Below, piece by piece: positions 52,317 to 64,000 of a stretch of DNA of 64,000 nucleotides. A program made the translations under genes and the position numbers. The stretch's first letter is position 1. Each line of letters opens with the position of its first letter. This DNA comes from Penelope pileata (Eukaryota; Chordata; Aves; Galliformes; Cracidae). The stretch spans positions 18,486 to 82,485 of the forward strand of contig WBMW01002322.1 of NCBI GenBank assembly GCA_013396635.1, written 5' to 3'. The notes below the pieces were generated by a model. The model was not told the origin of the DNA. It saw only the letters and a list, made by a program, of their open reading frames with translations, and ran no database searches.

Positions 52317-52821
52317 TGTGGTTTAAACCAGCAGCTAAGTACCAGACAGACATCCCTCTCAGTGCAATGGGAGAGAGAATCAGGGAAAAAAAAGTAGAAC
52401 TCATAATTAAGATAAAAACAGGAAACAAAGAGAGAAAAATAGTAATGATATAAACTAAGTGATACACAATGTGATTGTTCACCACCTGCAAAATGATGCC
52501 CAGCCTATCCCTCAGCAGCAGCAGACTCATCTGGCCAACTCCCTCTGGTTTTATAATTATTGCATGATGTCATATAGCATGGAATATCTCTTTGGCAGCT
52601 TAGGTCAGCTGTCCTGGTTCTGTCCATTCCTAGATCCTTGTGCCGCTCCAGCCCCTTTACTGGCAGGACAAGAAGCTGAAATGTCCTTGGATCTGTGTAG
52701 CACTGCTCAGCAACAACTAAAACATCAGCATGTTATCAACATTGTTCTCCTAAAGCCAAAACATAGCATCATATCAGACACTATGAATAAAATCAACTCT
52801 ATTCCAGCTGAAATCAGGACA
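52317..52821 (-). mobile_element. Avian ERV solo LTR, 505 bp
   Basis: On minus it starts TGTCCTGATTTCAGCTGG (52821 leftward) and ends GGTTTAAACCACA at 52317. A TATA-like attataaaacc lies on minus near 52546-52560. The flanks are gatat (52312-52316) and gatag (52822-52826), a 5-bp duplication with one mismatch. An open plus-strand frame across it is an artefact. No internal viral gene is attached. It is in the same orientation as ZNF385D. Confidence 0.82.
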
Positions 52822-55163
52822 GATAGACTTAAACTAAAATACAGAAGAGTGTTACAATATCATGAATGTTCCTTGAAGTTAATATATATTAAGTAAGTGG
52901 GACATACACCTAGGCCAGCTCCAGACGTCTACCCATCAACAACTCACTCTAAGCTCTGGAAAGAGAAAGGAAACAAACAGAGAGATCAAATGCTCTCTGG
53001 AAGTGCTGCCTTCATTCCATTGACTATAAATCATATATTTCCATAAAATAAACTCAAATTGCCTAATCTCAGGTAACACTAATTCAAGCCAAATATAAGA
53101 ATAAATTTATTTGTGTTTCCAGATTTTACTTCCCTTAGTTTCTGAAAAGTAGATGATTGAATCACCACATAGGACTTAGAGGAGCATTAAACATTTAGGT
53201 TTCAACTTAGACAGACTTTAGCTGACCAGGATATCACCAGGATATCAAAAGGCCATTTGACCATGGTTTGCCCTTCATTCCTCCTCCCACTTCCAGCCAT
53301 AAAATACAATTCATGTTTTTACAACATAGGAAGCTTATATCTCTGTCTTCAGCTATAAACTCTTCAGACACAAACATAACCAACTTTTTTGATTTAAGCA
53401 ACACTTTCAATGAAAATTCAGTGAGTACTTGATGACATGTTGGACAAAGAGCAGTTTAACAGAAATGATTTGAATCACAGAACAACTATTTTCCATGCAA
53501 TCCACTGCAGTCCAAAAACACCTCAAAGATGTGACAATGTTTTCCAACGTTACCAGTGAAACTCATGGATTTACTCTGAGTAGGAGTTATGCTTCTTCTT
53601 AAATAGAGTTAGTTATTTAAAAGATGAGAAAGGATTAAATCTTACCTAGGAAATTCTGAACTGCTTTTTGACAAATTTTTGCTTGGCATTCCTCAGAGCA
53701 ATACAAAAAACAGGAGACTCACACCTAAACTGTTAAAATCTTGACATTCATTCTCCCTCTTTCACATCTATGCTATAAAAACCTCTGACAATTATCCAAA
53801 AGCAGCATTTTCAACAACCATACCTGCAGGGCTGAATTCTTGCCCGTCTATTAACTTACTTTTAAAACTGAAAAACCTAAAAACTTGAAAACAGTAAAAA
53901 AAAGCATTAAATCTTGACTCCATTGAAATCAGTAAGAATTTCTGCGGGAACAAGAATATTTTTTTTCCAATTTGTTTCAGCTTACGTATAATGGAAATTA
54001 CTAAATAAACATATTGTTTTGACAAATAACTTGAGATATAGCTGTTTGTATATGGAGCATGACTTTCTGTATGTAAAATGTATACCACGCTCATTGCCTT
54101 TTTGCTTCACTTATAGCTATTTCCTTAACAGTTCTCCACTTTATGTCCCTGCTTACACTGGAGATCTACATGTTGATGAAGGGCTGAATAATACAAACAG
54201 CTTGTCAAAATCTTTTTCTCAGCTTTGCTCAACTTTCAAATAAATATTCAACTATGAAAGGCAATAATACATGGATGAAAGGAATCTAAAAATCTTTATT
54301 GGCTTTCTAATGTGTAGATAAACTGAAATAGTTGCAGAGTCTTAAGTGGTTGTTGACTTATTTCCAAGTAGTCTATTTGACTGTTAAACATTGATCACTA
54401 TGTTAGCTAAATTGCTGACACAGTGTGAAAGCAAATTTCAATACTAATTTTAAGATTTCAGATTTTTATGATGCTGAGCCTTAGGTTTTAGACCCCATGA
54501 GTGGGACTAGGGAAAAGAAAACCCGCATGACAATCCACCTGAACTAGACATCTGAAAAGATTTGTAACACCTTTGAACACAGAGGCTACGGATCTCATTT
54601 TCATTGGCTATGATTCTTTCCTTTGATGAAGACCTTCATTCAATATCTGATCTGAGAGCTTTCATGTATTCTGTCAATGGTTTCATGTAAAATGTTTCAA
54701 CAGTCCTTGGTGTTGAGATTGGCATCTGTGCATCTTTCATCACCCCTTTAAAATTATATAACTTAACTAGTTAGTTTTTGGTCTAATTAATCCCTAATTA
54801 CTTAATTCTGTGAAACTACAGAAAGAGAAAGACATGATTCTCTATATGCCAAGATTTACATGGGGAACTTAAAAGCTAAAATTTGAGATATCTCTGAAAT
54901 ATAGATAACAGATGAGCAAGAGATTTAAAAATTGCTAACTTTGGACTTGTCTGCTTAAACTCCTCACTTCATATATCTAAGACCCAGCACTAGGTAGAAA
55001 TTCATTACATATTATCAAATTCCACAGTACCTTTGCATCATATCTGTATTTAGAAAAGAGTTAACAAATTTGTTTCCACTCAATACATCTTGGACACAGC
55101 ACTATATACAAGCAAAATGACACTGCCATTTCCAAATATTTACCTTAAATATAGACTTGCCAG

Positions 55164-55248
55164 TTTATGTTTTTGTTATAGATGGTGCATCCTTAGCCAT
55201 CAAAGTATAATAATGACAATGATGCACCATTTATAACAAAAACAAAAA
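55164..55248. repeat. Long hairpin / fold-back element, 24-28 bp arms
   Basis: The left arm 55168-55191 (TGTTTTTGTTATAGATGG then TGCATC) pairs with the right arm 55221-55244 with one mismatch. The pairing continues for three more bases beyond a mismatch, to 55164 and 55248. The loop is 29 nt. No larger terminal repeats or clear target duplication were found. It could be a small MITE remnant or a transcribed hairpin. Confidence 0.8.
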
Positions 55249-57819
55249 TTGTCAGCAATACCACCAGCAGCAATAATGTGGTAACAGTCTTCAAAGAGCC
55301 AAGAATTTTAATCTCATTATCAAGAGTTAATATGAAAAATACCTTTGTTTTTCAATTTTAAACACTAAAAATAAGGAATGAGTTTTTATCTTCATTACAC
55401 CTTACTTGAAACAGTTTTTGTAGTGATTATGTGCTTATCAAGATTGTGAATCAATATTTTTGGGAATAGGGAAGGAAGTTCCAAATAATAACCACACATA
55501 ACAATCACAGCTTCACTGCAAAAGAATTTTCCTGTTAGAATATGGCTTGGATGTTATTAGCTGATCAATCATAATAAAAATAAAATAATTTATAACATAC
55601 TGGTACAGTTAAAAAGTCTATTTTCATGCACAAAATCCTCTACATGGTAAAGCCCCGATTTCAGTTCCTCACTCAAAATAGCGCACATCAAAATTGAGAT
55701 CAATGCAAAAATTCCCCCCCCAAAAAAACAGGCACATATTTTTACAATTAAAAGTGGAATCAAAGAAACTTGAATTAAACAACAACAACAAATAAAACGT
55801 TGGTATAATCCATGAGCTGGATCAAAACAGACAGTCAAAATTTGAACTCATGCATTTTGTTTCTGATGTAGTGGTATAATTCCTGTATCTGTGCCTTAAC
55901 TTGCCTAAATTGTCATAGACAGCTGAATAGAAAATAAGTGTTCTGATATATGAAAAAGAATTTGAGAACTGTGCAGAAAATATAGAACAGTCAAAAAGTT
56001 GAGTGCACAGGCTCATTTTCATGAATATGACTTTTAATTTAGAGCTAGACACATGAGCAAAGTACTTGAAAACTCATATCAACGCTCAGCAGCTTGCAGA
56101 CAAGTACCAAGTGGCCTAATTTTTAGTAACATTATAGGAAGAAATTGATTCACAGTGGAAGACTACTTTACTGCAGCAGCTAATACCACATTTACATGCC
56201 TCTATAATTTACTTCACTTATAGCTGCCTCTAATATTAATATTCATTATAAAAGTCCTCTTCTAATATTGCTTGATTTGACAGGAATACATTAGCTATGA
56301 CAAATGCTTTATAATGTGCTCAGACAATATTAATACAAGCAGAACCTCTGATAATTGCTTACTTAAATACAAAGATTTTCCTTTTCATTCGAATTTACCC
56401 TTTCCTCTCTTCTTCCAGTCTTTCAGTAATACAAGTTTTGATAACAACTATACACCAGTCAGAATCATTTCTAAGCTCAGTTTGGCTTGCTAGACTACAT
56501 GAAAAGCTGAACTGAATTCAGTTCTTCCAGAAATTTTTAGATACTGCTATGATGTTTTGAATTTAGGAGATATGTTTTAAGTAGAATTAAATCACTTTTT
56601 CTTAGCTGTGATCTCTCTCTTATTTTATGATAAACAAATTCTTTCTTTCTCCTTAGGAGATGACTTGTTCATGAATGTTTATTCATTTGTAATCTGAGAT
56701 CACAGTCAGAATTTTTAGAAGCATTAAGCAGAAGAAACCTGGTTGTCAGGTTTACTACAGCTCTACACAAATGCTGTAAGACTTGCATTGAGAAATAGGC
56801 TCTTAGGTTTCAGAGGATAAATAAGAAAGATACTTCCAGAAAATACATTCGAATTTTGCAATGATAAAATGAGTCTGTATGGCCACAGAGCAAGGAGTAC
56901 CATGGGCAATGAGTTACTATAACAAAAAACTTGCAGAATCCTGATGCACACACGGTAGAATCCACGACACAATGACTATATCACAATGATAGCTCATAAA
57001 TATGTTTGTTAATTTACTTGAAATAAAACTTTGAAAAACAAGTTTCTGTAAAATAGGTGCTCTCAGTATTTTTGCTACAATAGCTATGAGTCTGCTTTGT
57101 CCTCAGGCAAAGAGCTACAAAAAATTTAACTCAACAACTGTGTCTGTTTCTTGTGTTTTCTCTGACATTGATATGATTTCTTTTAATAGTATAAATGAGA
57201 TGTCAGTGTTCTCCAGGTAAACGTTTGTCATGCTCACACTTAAAAAATAGGCATAGTCTAGATTTCACTTTCTTTGAAGACAGTCCCCAAGATATCTTGG
57301 AAACAAACACTCAGGAAAAGCATTTCTCATTCCTGATATCAATGGAAAACAGGTATTCAACTCAAATAATACATCTGTTTAACTATCTATTGTCCAATGT
57401 TTGAAATGCAGGAGGCGTAACTATTGTAGAAATAATATCTTCTCAGTGCCCAGGGAAGCAGATTCATAGCCTCATGTAAAATTACACATATAGACTGAGT
57501 ACAGGAAAACAAACACGCTTTGTTGGAGTTATTTTAAAGCAAATAATACCAGTTGCTATATTGAGCTATGTCACTTTCATTTTCTACTGTTGGGATCTGT
57601 TAGGGTTGGTATATCAGCTCTCCTCCCTAGAGAGGAAGGAGACTCTTCCTTTATGGAGTGAGAGATGCACATAGCTTGGCAAGGTGTATAGTGTGAAACA
57701 AATGATCCAGATCCATCTTGGACTACAAGTCATTGGAGAATATGCAACACAGAGAATAGAACATACAAATACCAGACAGACAAGTATGTACAGTACTAGA
57801 GCTAAAACCTGGAGTGCTT

Positions 57820-57821
<2 letters not shown>

Positions 57822-57862
<41 letters not shown>
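57822..57862. repeat. Poly(T), 41 nt
   Basis: An uninterrupted T-run from 57822 to 57862; on minus it is a 41-nt poly(A). No gene-like sequence precedes it on the minus strand. Confidence 0.9.
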
Positions 57863-57863
<1 letters not shown>

Positions 57864-60376
57864 TTTAGTGTTTTCTGGGGCACAGGGCATCATAGCTACC
57901 AAATAGGCAATGTTGCTTCTAATATGGACATCTAACATGCAGCTGGAGCTTGAGGAATTCCTCCCTCTCTTCCACTGAGGCTTAATCCCATTCTTCTGTA
58001 AGTAAAATTATCTCAACTGTTTTTTTCTCTCCTTGGATAATTCCACTGTCAGTTAGTATAATAGTAACATGATTCACTTGAATTTAAATTGGATAACCCA
58101 TCTTCTGAGCCTTTATTTATTCAGTATGTAACGGTTTATTAACCAATAATACATAGTAAATATGAATTTATAAAACGGGCAAAGGGGGAAAAATCTCTTT
58201 AAACCTCTCTCTGGTTCTTTGCAAAATTTTATTAATAATAATCAAAACCTTTCCATGCACTTAAACACGTATCAACTGTTCAGAAACTCTAGATTAAATA
58301 AATTTCACTATTAAGTCTTTAAAGGTTCTTCTTCAGGGCACATGCTCTTTACATTTACAGAACTCCACTAATAGTCAATAAATCAAGCTAGTATGATGTG
58401 ATGAATTTTAGCACTTCTTTTACAGCTGGAAACTGCGTGTTTGATACCCGTAAGTATGTCTTATCTGGAAAATGTGCAAGTTTTTGCAGTAATTACAGAG
58501 GAAAAACAATAAAAAAGCTGTGTATGACTGCATTGCTAATAAAACCCTGTGCTTCTCAATCAGAATCATTCATTTCCTTAGAGACACAAAAAAGGAATCT
58601 TGTATATATTGCATTGTTGCTTCACTAGCATGTAGCCAAGGTAGGTTAAAGAAACATTCCTAATAAAAAATATTATTTGAAAATCCTATTTTACATAAAA
58701 TATTTCCTTTTAGAGGAAATATAATAAATTGCCAAAGTACAGCTTTTTTTACAAGACTATATGTCTGTTCATATATAAAAGAACAATTTAGGATATCAGT
58801 TTCATTATTCTGACATCAGTCAACTATTTAGTACCATGGAAATGCATCTTTCCACAACTACTGTGTAGAACTACAAATCAGTTTCAGTTTTTGAATGTGT
58901 GGTCCCTTTGGTGACGCTCACAGCTAAAATTAAATTAAAGAAATGTCTTAAAATGGCTCTGAAATTATCAAAAATTTAAGGCTTCTAAGGCCTCTCTGTT
59001 CAATATATTGACATTACTGCTAATACAGTTCTTCAGATATTCAGGTCAGATAGTGAAAGAAAAAATCCTTAAAATAAATAATAATTAATTATTCTAACCA
59101 AGCCTTGAAGCAATTAGTAATAAATTAAACTATTAATATTGAAAATAAATACTTTCTCAGTTCACTTGATCAGAGATAAATTTATAAATAATGACATTGA
59201 AGGCACCACACAGCCTTCTCTTTTGACAAAATATCAAATCTTGTCTCTCTATTCAGAGACTGCCCAAGTGTGTAGTAATGACCTTGACAAAGATAAGCCC
59301 GTTCTTCAAACTGGTAGTAAAAGACTCAGTAGATAAGAAGGGTAGGCTCAGCCACTGGAAAGCATTCTCTGTCAACCATAAAGCAAGCAAGCACACAATA
59401 GCTGTTGCTCAGAGAATGATGACACACTACCAAAAGAAGATAAATGCACTTCAAAATATTTAAGGCTGGAAATGTCAGCAACATATCTCATAAGTTTCAT
59501 AACGACAGCCATCTTAATTAGATACAGTAGCCACAGTATTTGAGGAAGGCAAAAACATTAATTTTAGAGTAGCACAGCTCCATGAGAGATCAGAAAAGGG
59601 AGAAACTGGCTTTTCTAACTTTCTGTTAATATTTTTCTTGCATAAACAGTGTCAGTTATCAAACAGAACAAAAATAATGCAGGTACATACAAGATATTAC
59701 AAAATATAATGACCTGTTCTGGATGAATAAGCATAGTATTCACAACACTTGGATTTTTTTTTCCTTTGCACTTTCTCCTCAGTATTTTCATTTCAAAGGC
59801 TGATTTTGAAGTGACCCAGAAAGTGAAATTTTGCATTTTTGAAAATCTCTTTAAAGTACTAGAAAGACTATTACCTGAAGGAAAATGATGAGGCAGAGAT
59901 TCCCAGTCACAGATTGTTCTTATAGAGTATTACTGATCAACCAAAATGTAGCACAAAATACATGTTTACAGCAACACTGTTAATAAGCAAGTTGGAGTGG
60001 GCTAATTCACAATTCTATTTATTTTCTTTTGTTTAAAGTTAGCTAAGAATCGTTACAGTCTTAAAATAAAATGATAGTGGGAGGTAGTCATGAAGCAGGC
60101 TTCACAGTTGTTGTAGAAGATAACAGGGACTTTGACTTGGAGCTAGACAAACTTTTGGATACTAAAAGGCAGAACAATAACAATTCATCATTTTTGGACA
60201 GCTTGAAAAATCCTCTGACATAGGAAAAACAGAACTATAAAGGAGAATCTCGAATTTCTGTACAGTCAGAGCACATTTGAGTCATTGTCTACAACATCAA
60301 AAGTGAAGGCTAAAGGTTAAAATTTGCAGTGGCAGGCTGGGTAGTTTTTCTTCAGATTTACCCAAACACTCTAGTT

Positions 60377-61336
60377 AATCACAGAATTACAGAATCACAG
60401 AATTGCAGGGGTTGGAAGGGACCTCGAGAGATCATGGAGTCCAACCCCCCTGCCAGAGCAGGTTCCCTACAGCAGGTTGCACAGGTAGGCGTCCAGGCGG
60501 GTCTTGAATATCTCCAGGGAAGGAGACTCCACAACCTCCCTGGGCAGCCTGTTCCAGTGCTCCGTCACCCGCACCGTGAAGAAGTTCTTCCGCATGTTGG
60601 TGCGGAACTTCCTGTGCTCCAGCTTAAGGCCATTGCCCCTTGTCCTGTCCCCACTGACCACCGAAAAGAGGTTCCCCACCTCCATTTGCCTCCCGCAACT
60701 AAGATACTTATAAACATGGATCAGGTCCCCTCTCAGCCTTCTTTTCTCCAGGCTGAACAGACCCAGCTTACTGAGCCTCTCCTCATAGGGGAGATGCTCC
60801 AGGCCCTTTATCATCTTTGTGGCCCTCCGCTGGACTCTTTCCAGGAGGTCCCTGTCTTTCTTATACAGGGGAGCCCAGAACTGGATACAGTACTCCAGCT
60901 GAGGCCTGACCAGGGCAGAGTAGAGCAGAGTAGTGGGGGAGGATCACCTCCCTCAACCTGCTGGCAATACTCTTTTTAATGCACCCCAGGATCCCATTGG
61001 CCTTCTTAGCCACCAGGGCACACTGCTGGCTCATGGCCAACCTGTCATCTACCAGGACCCCCAGGTCCCTCTCTGTAGAGCTCCTCTCCAGCAGGTCATC
61101 CCCCAACCTGTGCTGGTACATGCAGTTATTCCTTCCCAGGTGCAAGACTCTACACTTGCTTTTGTTGAACCTCATCAGGTTCCTCTCTGCCCAACTCTCC
61201 AGCCTGTCCAGGTCTTGCTGAATGGCAGCACAGCCTTCTGGCGTGTCAGCCACTCCCCCCAGCTTTGTGTCATCAGCAAACTTGCTGAGGGTGGACACTA
61301 TCCCCTCATCAAGGTCATTGATGAAGACATTGAACA
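60377..61336 (-). mobile_element. CR1 LINE copy with RT active-site motif, the best preserved in the window
   Basis: Reading leftward from 61336, the frame opens with FNVFINDLDEG, then KFADDTKLGGV, where FADD is the reverse-transcriptase catalytic box. It goes on through RNLMRFNKSKCRVLHLGR, RDLGVLVDDRLAMSQQC and KKANGILGCIKKS. A 10-bp tandem duplication (gcagagtag, 60915-60934) shifts the frame. The second frame continues GLEHLPYEERLSKLGLFSLE and runs to the ORF2 stop (LDAYLCNLL). The left end has the CR1 3' tail (acagaattacagaatcacag). It is 5'-truncated inside the RT domain and in the same orientation as ZNF385D. Confidence 0.95.
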
Positions 61337-63318
61337 AGTTCAGTACAATTATGAGAATTATTAGTTAAGTGCAATTATGAGAATTTCTATTTACCTTTTA
61401 AACAATTTGGTGAGCTCAAATGTCTCACTTGACTTCATCTCAAGAAGGCATTTGGGTATCTTACAAAAACATGACAGGAGATGCCTTCCCTGTGCAGGTG
61501 GGTGTTGGCACTTCAAACACAGCAAGACCACTGGTGCAGGCTTTTTGTCATTATGAACTGTATACCTACTCCATTAGTTTCCATGTTAGGCGTCTATTCA
61601 TCACAGGCATAATTCACCTTCTCTGCTCAGCAGTGCAGTTCCTGTGCTCATTGTTGATACCTGGAGAAGGGGAGCTGCAAGATCCATGACACAACATGTA
61701 CCTCAGGCTGGAAAACTACAGCGAGCAAACAGCAAGGTAAATGAAAGTCGTCTTAGTTCCCCTCTTCATCCTGGTAAATCAGTGTCTTACTATACAGGCA
61801 TTGTGTATGAACTTAACTTAATTGAAACAAAAAAGCTACCTGACCTTTGTGTTTCCAGAAAAAAAAATTAAAAAAATCTGTAGATGGATTAGCATGTGTG
61901 AGTTTTCATGAGGGGAGTTTCAGTCGTAAGCATATTGCCACAAAGACAATTTTTATTGGGTTAAAAGTTCAGAAATCTTAGCAGATTGAGATAAAAAAAG
62001 ATCATTCACATTATGATACTGCCACTCATACTACTTGTTGTGTATAAAAGCCTTCCCCAAGTAGTGTGCTCACAGATGCTGTGAGCATTGTCGCCCCTGT
62101 GCATGCACTTGAGGTGTCCTCACTAGTAATCAATCAAATTAGGCTGTCGAAGATCACTTACATACATACACTATAGGGGAGAGAATGCACTAACCCTCCT
62201 CCAAACCATTCCCTTGCCCTGATGGCCTAACAAGGAACTAGGAATCACATGCAAGATAAGTGTGACAAGATTTGCCGGTTATTTGAAGCACCTTGTGTAT
62301 TACCGTCAATTGCTGATGATATTTCCTTATACTTAAACCAGGAAAAAACTGGGTATCATTTCCTCTTTGAAATATCAGATTACTAAAGGCAACTACTGCA
62401 GGTGAATTCCACTGGATGGTCATGTTGATGCAACTTGCAGATGGATCTGCTAAGATGATGCTAGAAACTTGCAGCTATTAAATCAGCAGAGCAGAAAATG
62501 AACCAGAAATAGTAAAAAGGAAAATGTAGCAAAGGAAGGGATTAAAACTGCATGGCAGCTATCTCAGGACTCCCGTGATAAGGTGAATGAACTGACGAGC
62601 TCATTCAAGGGCTCTAAATGCATGAAAATGGCTATTTGCAAGCAGAAATAAGATAATATGGAAAATGCGATAAAAAAGTCTGGTTTTATTTTAGGCTACT
62701 GCCTACATTTTGATAAGTGCAGATTGACTGGATTAAGTTAGGAGGTCCTTCTGAATGTCCTAAAATGCTATTAGATAGCTCAAAAATAATCACAGGTGGA
62801 ACAAGAAAAAGAAAAGGTGTTAAAAAGTTTTTGTCTTGTTTATGTAACGAAGCTGCCTACTTTCCACTTACAGTCTTTGGATACTGCCACATCTCCTAAG
62901 CACTAGTCTTAGATTGCTGTTTTCATGCATATTTTTTTACTGTAATAAAAAACACTGTTTTACATTTTATTTGGTGAAGTAAATATTGACATTGAATGAT
63001 TTTATCTCATTAAGTCTTAAATCATTGCATTAGATCTTCTCTAACTGAGGAAGTATTTCGTCCTGTTCAATATTTTAGTTTATCTTTGTTTGATTGGAAC
63101 TGAACATAAAATAAATAGTTTAGAAGTCTAACAATATTAATATAGTGAGTGGAAGGCATATATTAGCAAAGGAATGACACAGTACAGAAGAATTTCACCT
63201 GTGACACTTCTCCAACTGAGCAAAGAAATCAATGATTTATTAATACTTTAAATAAGATATTTAAAGACAGAATAAATATCATTGTTGCAATAATAAATTT
63301 GTTCTTAATATATTTCAA
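61337..63318 (-). other. Intron sequence, no gene
   Basis: AT-rich intron. Just right of the CR1, the word caattatgagaatt occurs at 61346-61359 and again at 61372-61385, a 26-bp period. A moderately GC-rich stretch at 61440-61700 has an open frame with no recognised domain. Confidence 0.55.
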
Positions 63319-63965
63319 AGAATCACAGATTTGTAAGGGTTGGAAGGGACCTCTGGAGATCACCATGTCCAACCCCCCTGCTAAAGAAGGCTCCCTACAG
63401 CAGGTTGCACAGGAAAGCATCCAGGGAGGTTTTGAATATCTCCAGAGAAGTGGATATTCAACAACTTCTTCTGTGCAGCTTGCTCCAGTGCTCTGTCACC
63501 CTCACAGTAAAAAAGTTCTTTCTCATGTTCAGATGGAACTACTGTGTTCCAGTTTGTGCCCGCTGCCCCTTGTGCTGTTACTAGGCACCACCGAAAGGAG
63601 CCTGGCCTTATCCACTTGACAGCCGCCCTTTAGACATTTATTGATAAGATCCCCCTCAGTCTTCTTTTCTCCAGGCCAAATTGGCCCAGGTCTCTCAGCC
63701 TTTCTTCATAAAGGAGATGATCCAGGTCCCTCATCTTGGTATCTGTACTCTCTCCAGAAGTTCCCTGTCTTTCTTGAACTGGGGAGCCCAGAACTGGACA
63801 CAGTACTCGTGTACACGTGGCCTCACTGCATCAGAGTAGAGGGGGAGGACAACCTCCCTCAGCCTGCTGGCTCTTCTCTTTTCAATGCATCCCAGGATAT
63901 CATTGGCCTTCTTTGCCACACAGGAACACTGCTGGCTTATGTTTGCTGTACTGTCTGGTACTAAG
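63319..63965 (-). mobile_element. CR1 LINE fragment, RT C-terminus to 3' end
   Basis: The left end has agaatcacagatttgtaagg, then ggttggaagggacctctgg, the reversed CR1 3' tail. The minus frame near 63919-63731 reads KKANDILGCIEKRRASRLRE and VVLPLYSDAVRP-type words. Frames are interrupted. Similarity fades near 63965, close to the window edge, so part of the copy may lie outside. Confidence 0.9.
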
Positions 63966-64000
63966 TTTCAGCCTATTATATTCAGCGCTGTCTAGAGAGG

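Larger units (their letters stand above)
52822..60376 (-). other. Intron sequence, no gene
   Basis: About 7.5 kb of AT-rich intron. It holds an 11-bp perfect tandem repeat (accaggatatc, 53225-53246), a long hairpin at 55164-55248 and a 41-nt poly(T) at 57822-57862. No exon was recognised. Confidence 0.6.
10063..64000 (-). other. ZNF385D: ZNF385D gene body, 3' half (runs off the right edge)
   Basis: The coding part is the join of 18010-17777, 15871-15693, 14393-14292 and 10296-10063 (234+179+102+234 nt including the stop), which gives 249 residues. As I recall it, human ZNF385D is about 395 residues, so some 146 N-terminal residues, including the first zinc finger, lie upstream and outside the window. 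The protein is a nuclear factor with matrin/U1-type C2H2 fingers, a finger class that often binds double-stranded RNA. The paralogue ZNF385A (HZF) binds p53 and mRNA 3' UTRs; the role of the D member is poorly defined. The phrases EIRKSSVMTTEITSKVEK and GTIKAFPRAGVKGKGPVNKG match my memory of ZNF385D rather than ZNF385A or B. That choice of paralogue is from memory, not a search. The missing first exons fit the family habit of very long 5' introns. Confidence 0.88.

Noticed and set aside
52459..52896. 145-codon plus frame
   Set aside because: It covers the solo LTR antisense; LTRs of this kind do not encode a protein.
60329..60979. 216-codon plus frame, the longest in the window
   Set aside because: It is antisense to CR1 ORF2, whose minus frame carries the RT and downstream motifs.
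1..64000. tRNA genes, CRISPR arrays, riboswitches, bacterial operons
   Set aside because: No clover-leaf boxes, no regular spacer arrays, and the content is plainly vertebrate.

Overview
This is vertebrate nuclear DNA, almost certainly from a galliform (chicken-like) bird. The evidence is AT-rich sequence with GT-AG spliced exons, several CR1 LINE copies, a decayed mariner of the chicken Galluhop (Mariner1_GG) type, and avian endogenous-retrovirus LTRs. Nothing bacterial is present: no operons, CRISPR arrays or phage. Most open reading frames over 60 codons are chance frames in AT-rich DNA or antisense shadows of exons and repeats.

One host gene is supported: the 3' half of ZNF385D (zinc finger protein 385D), on the minus strand. 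Four exons were placed by hand with matching splice phases: 18010-17777, 15871-15693, 14393-14292 and 10296-10063. The 34-codon third exon is too short to stand out as an ORF and was found by following the zinc-finger frame. The exons join into the last 249 residues. They hold two matrin/U1-type C2H2 fingers, a basic linker, an alanine tract and a proline-rich tail ending ...VLFAPY. Canonical sites flank every junction. The residue before the first exon here is split G|AT, so the missing upstream exon must end in phase 1.

Layout: 1-10062 is the 3' UTR and downstream flank, with one gap-collapsed LTR at 641-861. Positions 10063-18010 hold the four exons and three short introns. From 18011 to the right edge (about 46 kb) I found no exon, so this is read as one long ZNF385D intron filled with repeats. 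These are an ancient CR1/L3-like relic (19610-20540), six younger CR1 fragments (near 21.5, 27.9, 36.6, 44.2, 60.4 and 63.3 kb), a mariner (50240-51521), two complete solo LTRs (40730-41281, 52317-52821), a partial LTR (52120-52214), and an uncharacterised GC-rich block with a 30-bp coding-like tandem repeat (38.1-38.8 kb). Two long hairpins (25531-25604 and 55164-55248) match no repeat I recognise.

I saw no wholly new biological system. The most useful observations are: the exact exon structure; the 5-bp target-site duplications around the LTRs; a template-switch-like inverted duplication inside one CR1; a deletion of the 3' terminal inverted repeat in the mariner; the two hairpins; and the fact that all four single N bases sit at abrupt repeat truncations, so those edges are probably assembly artefacts.
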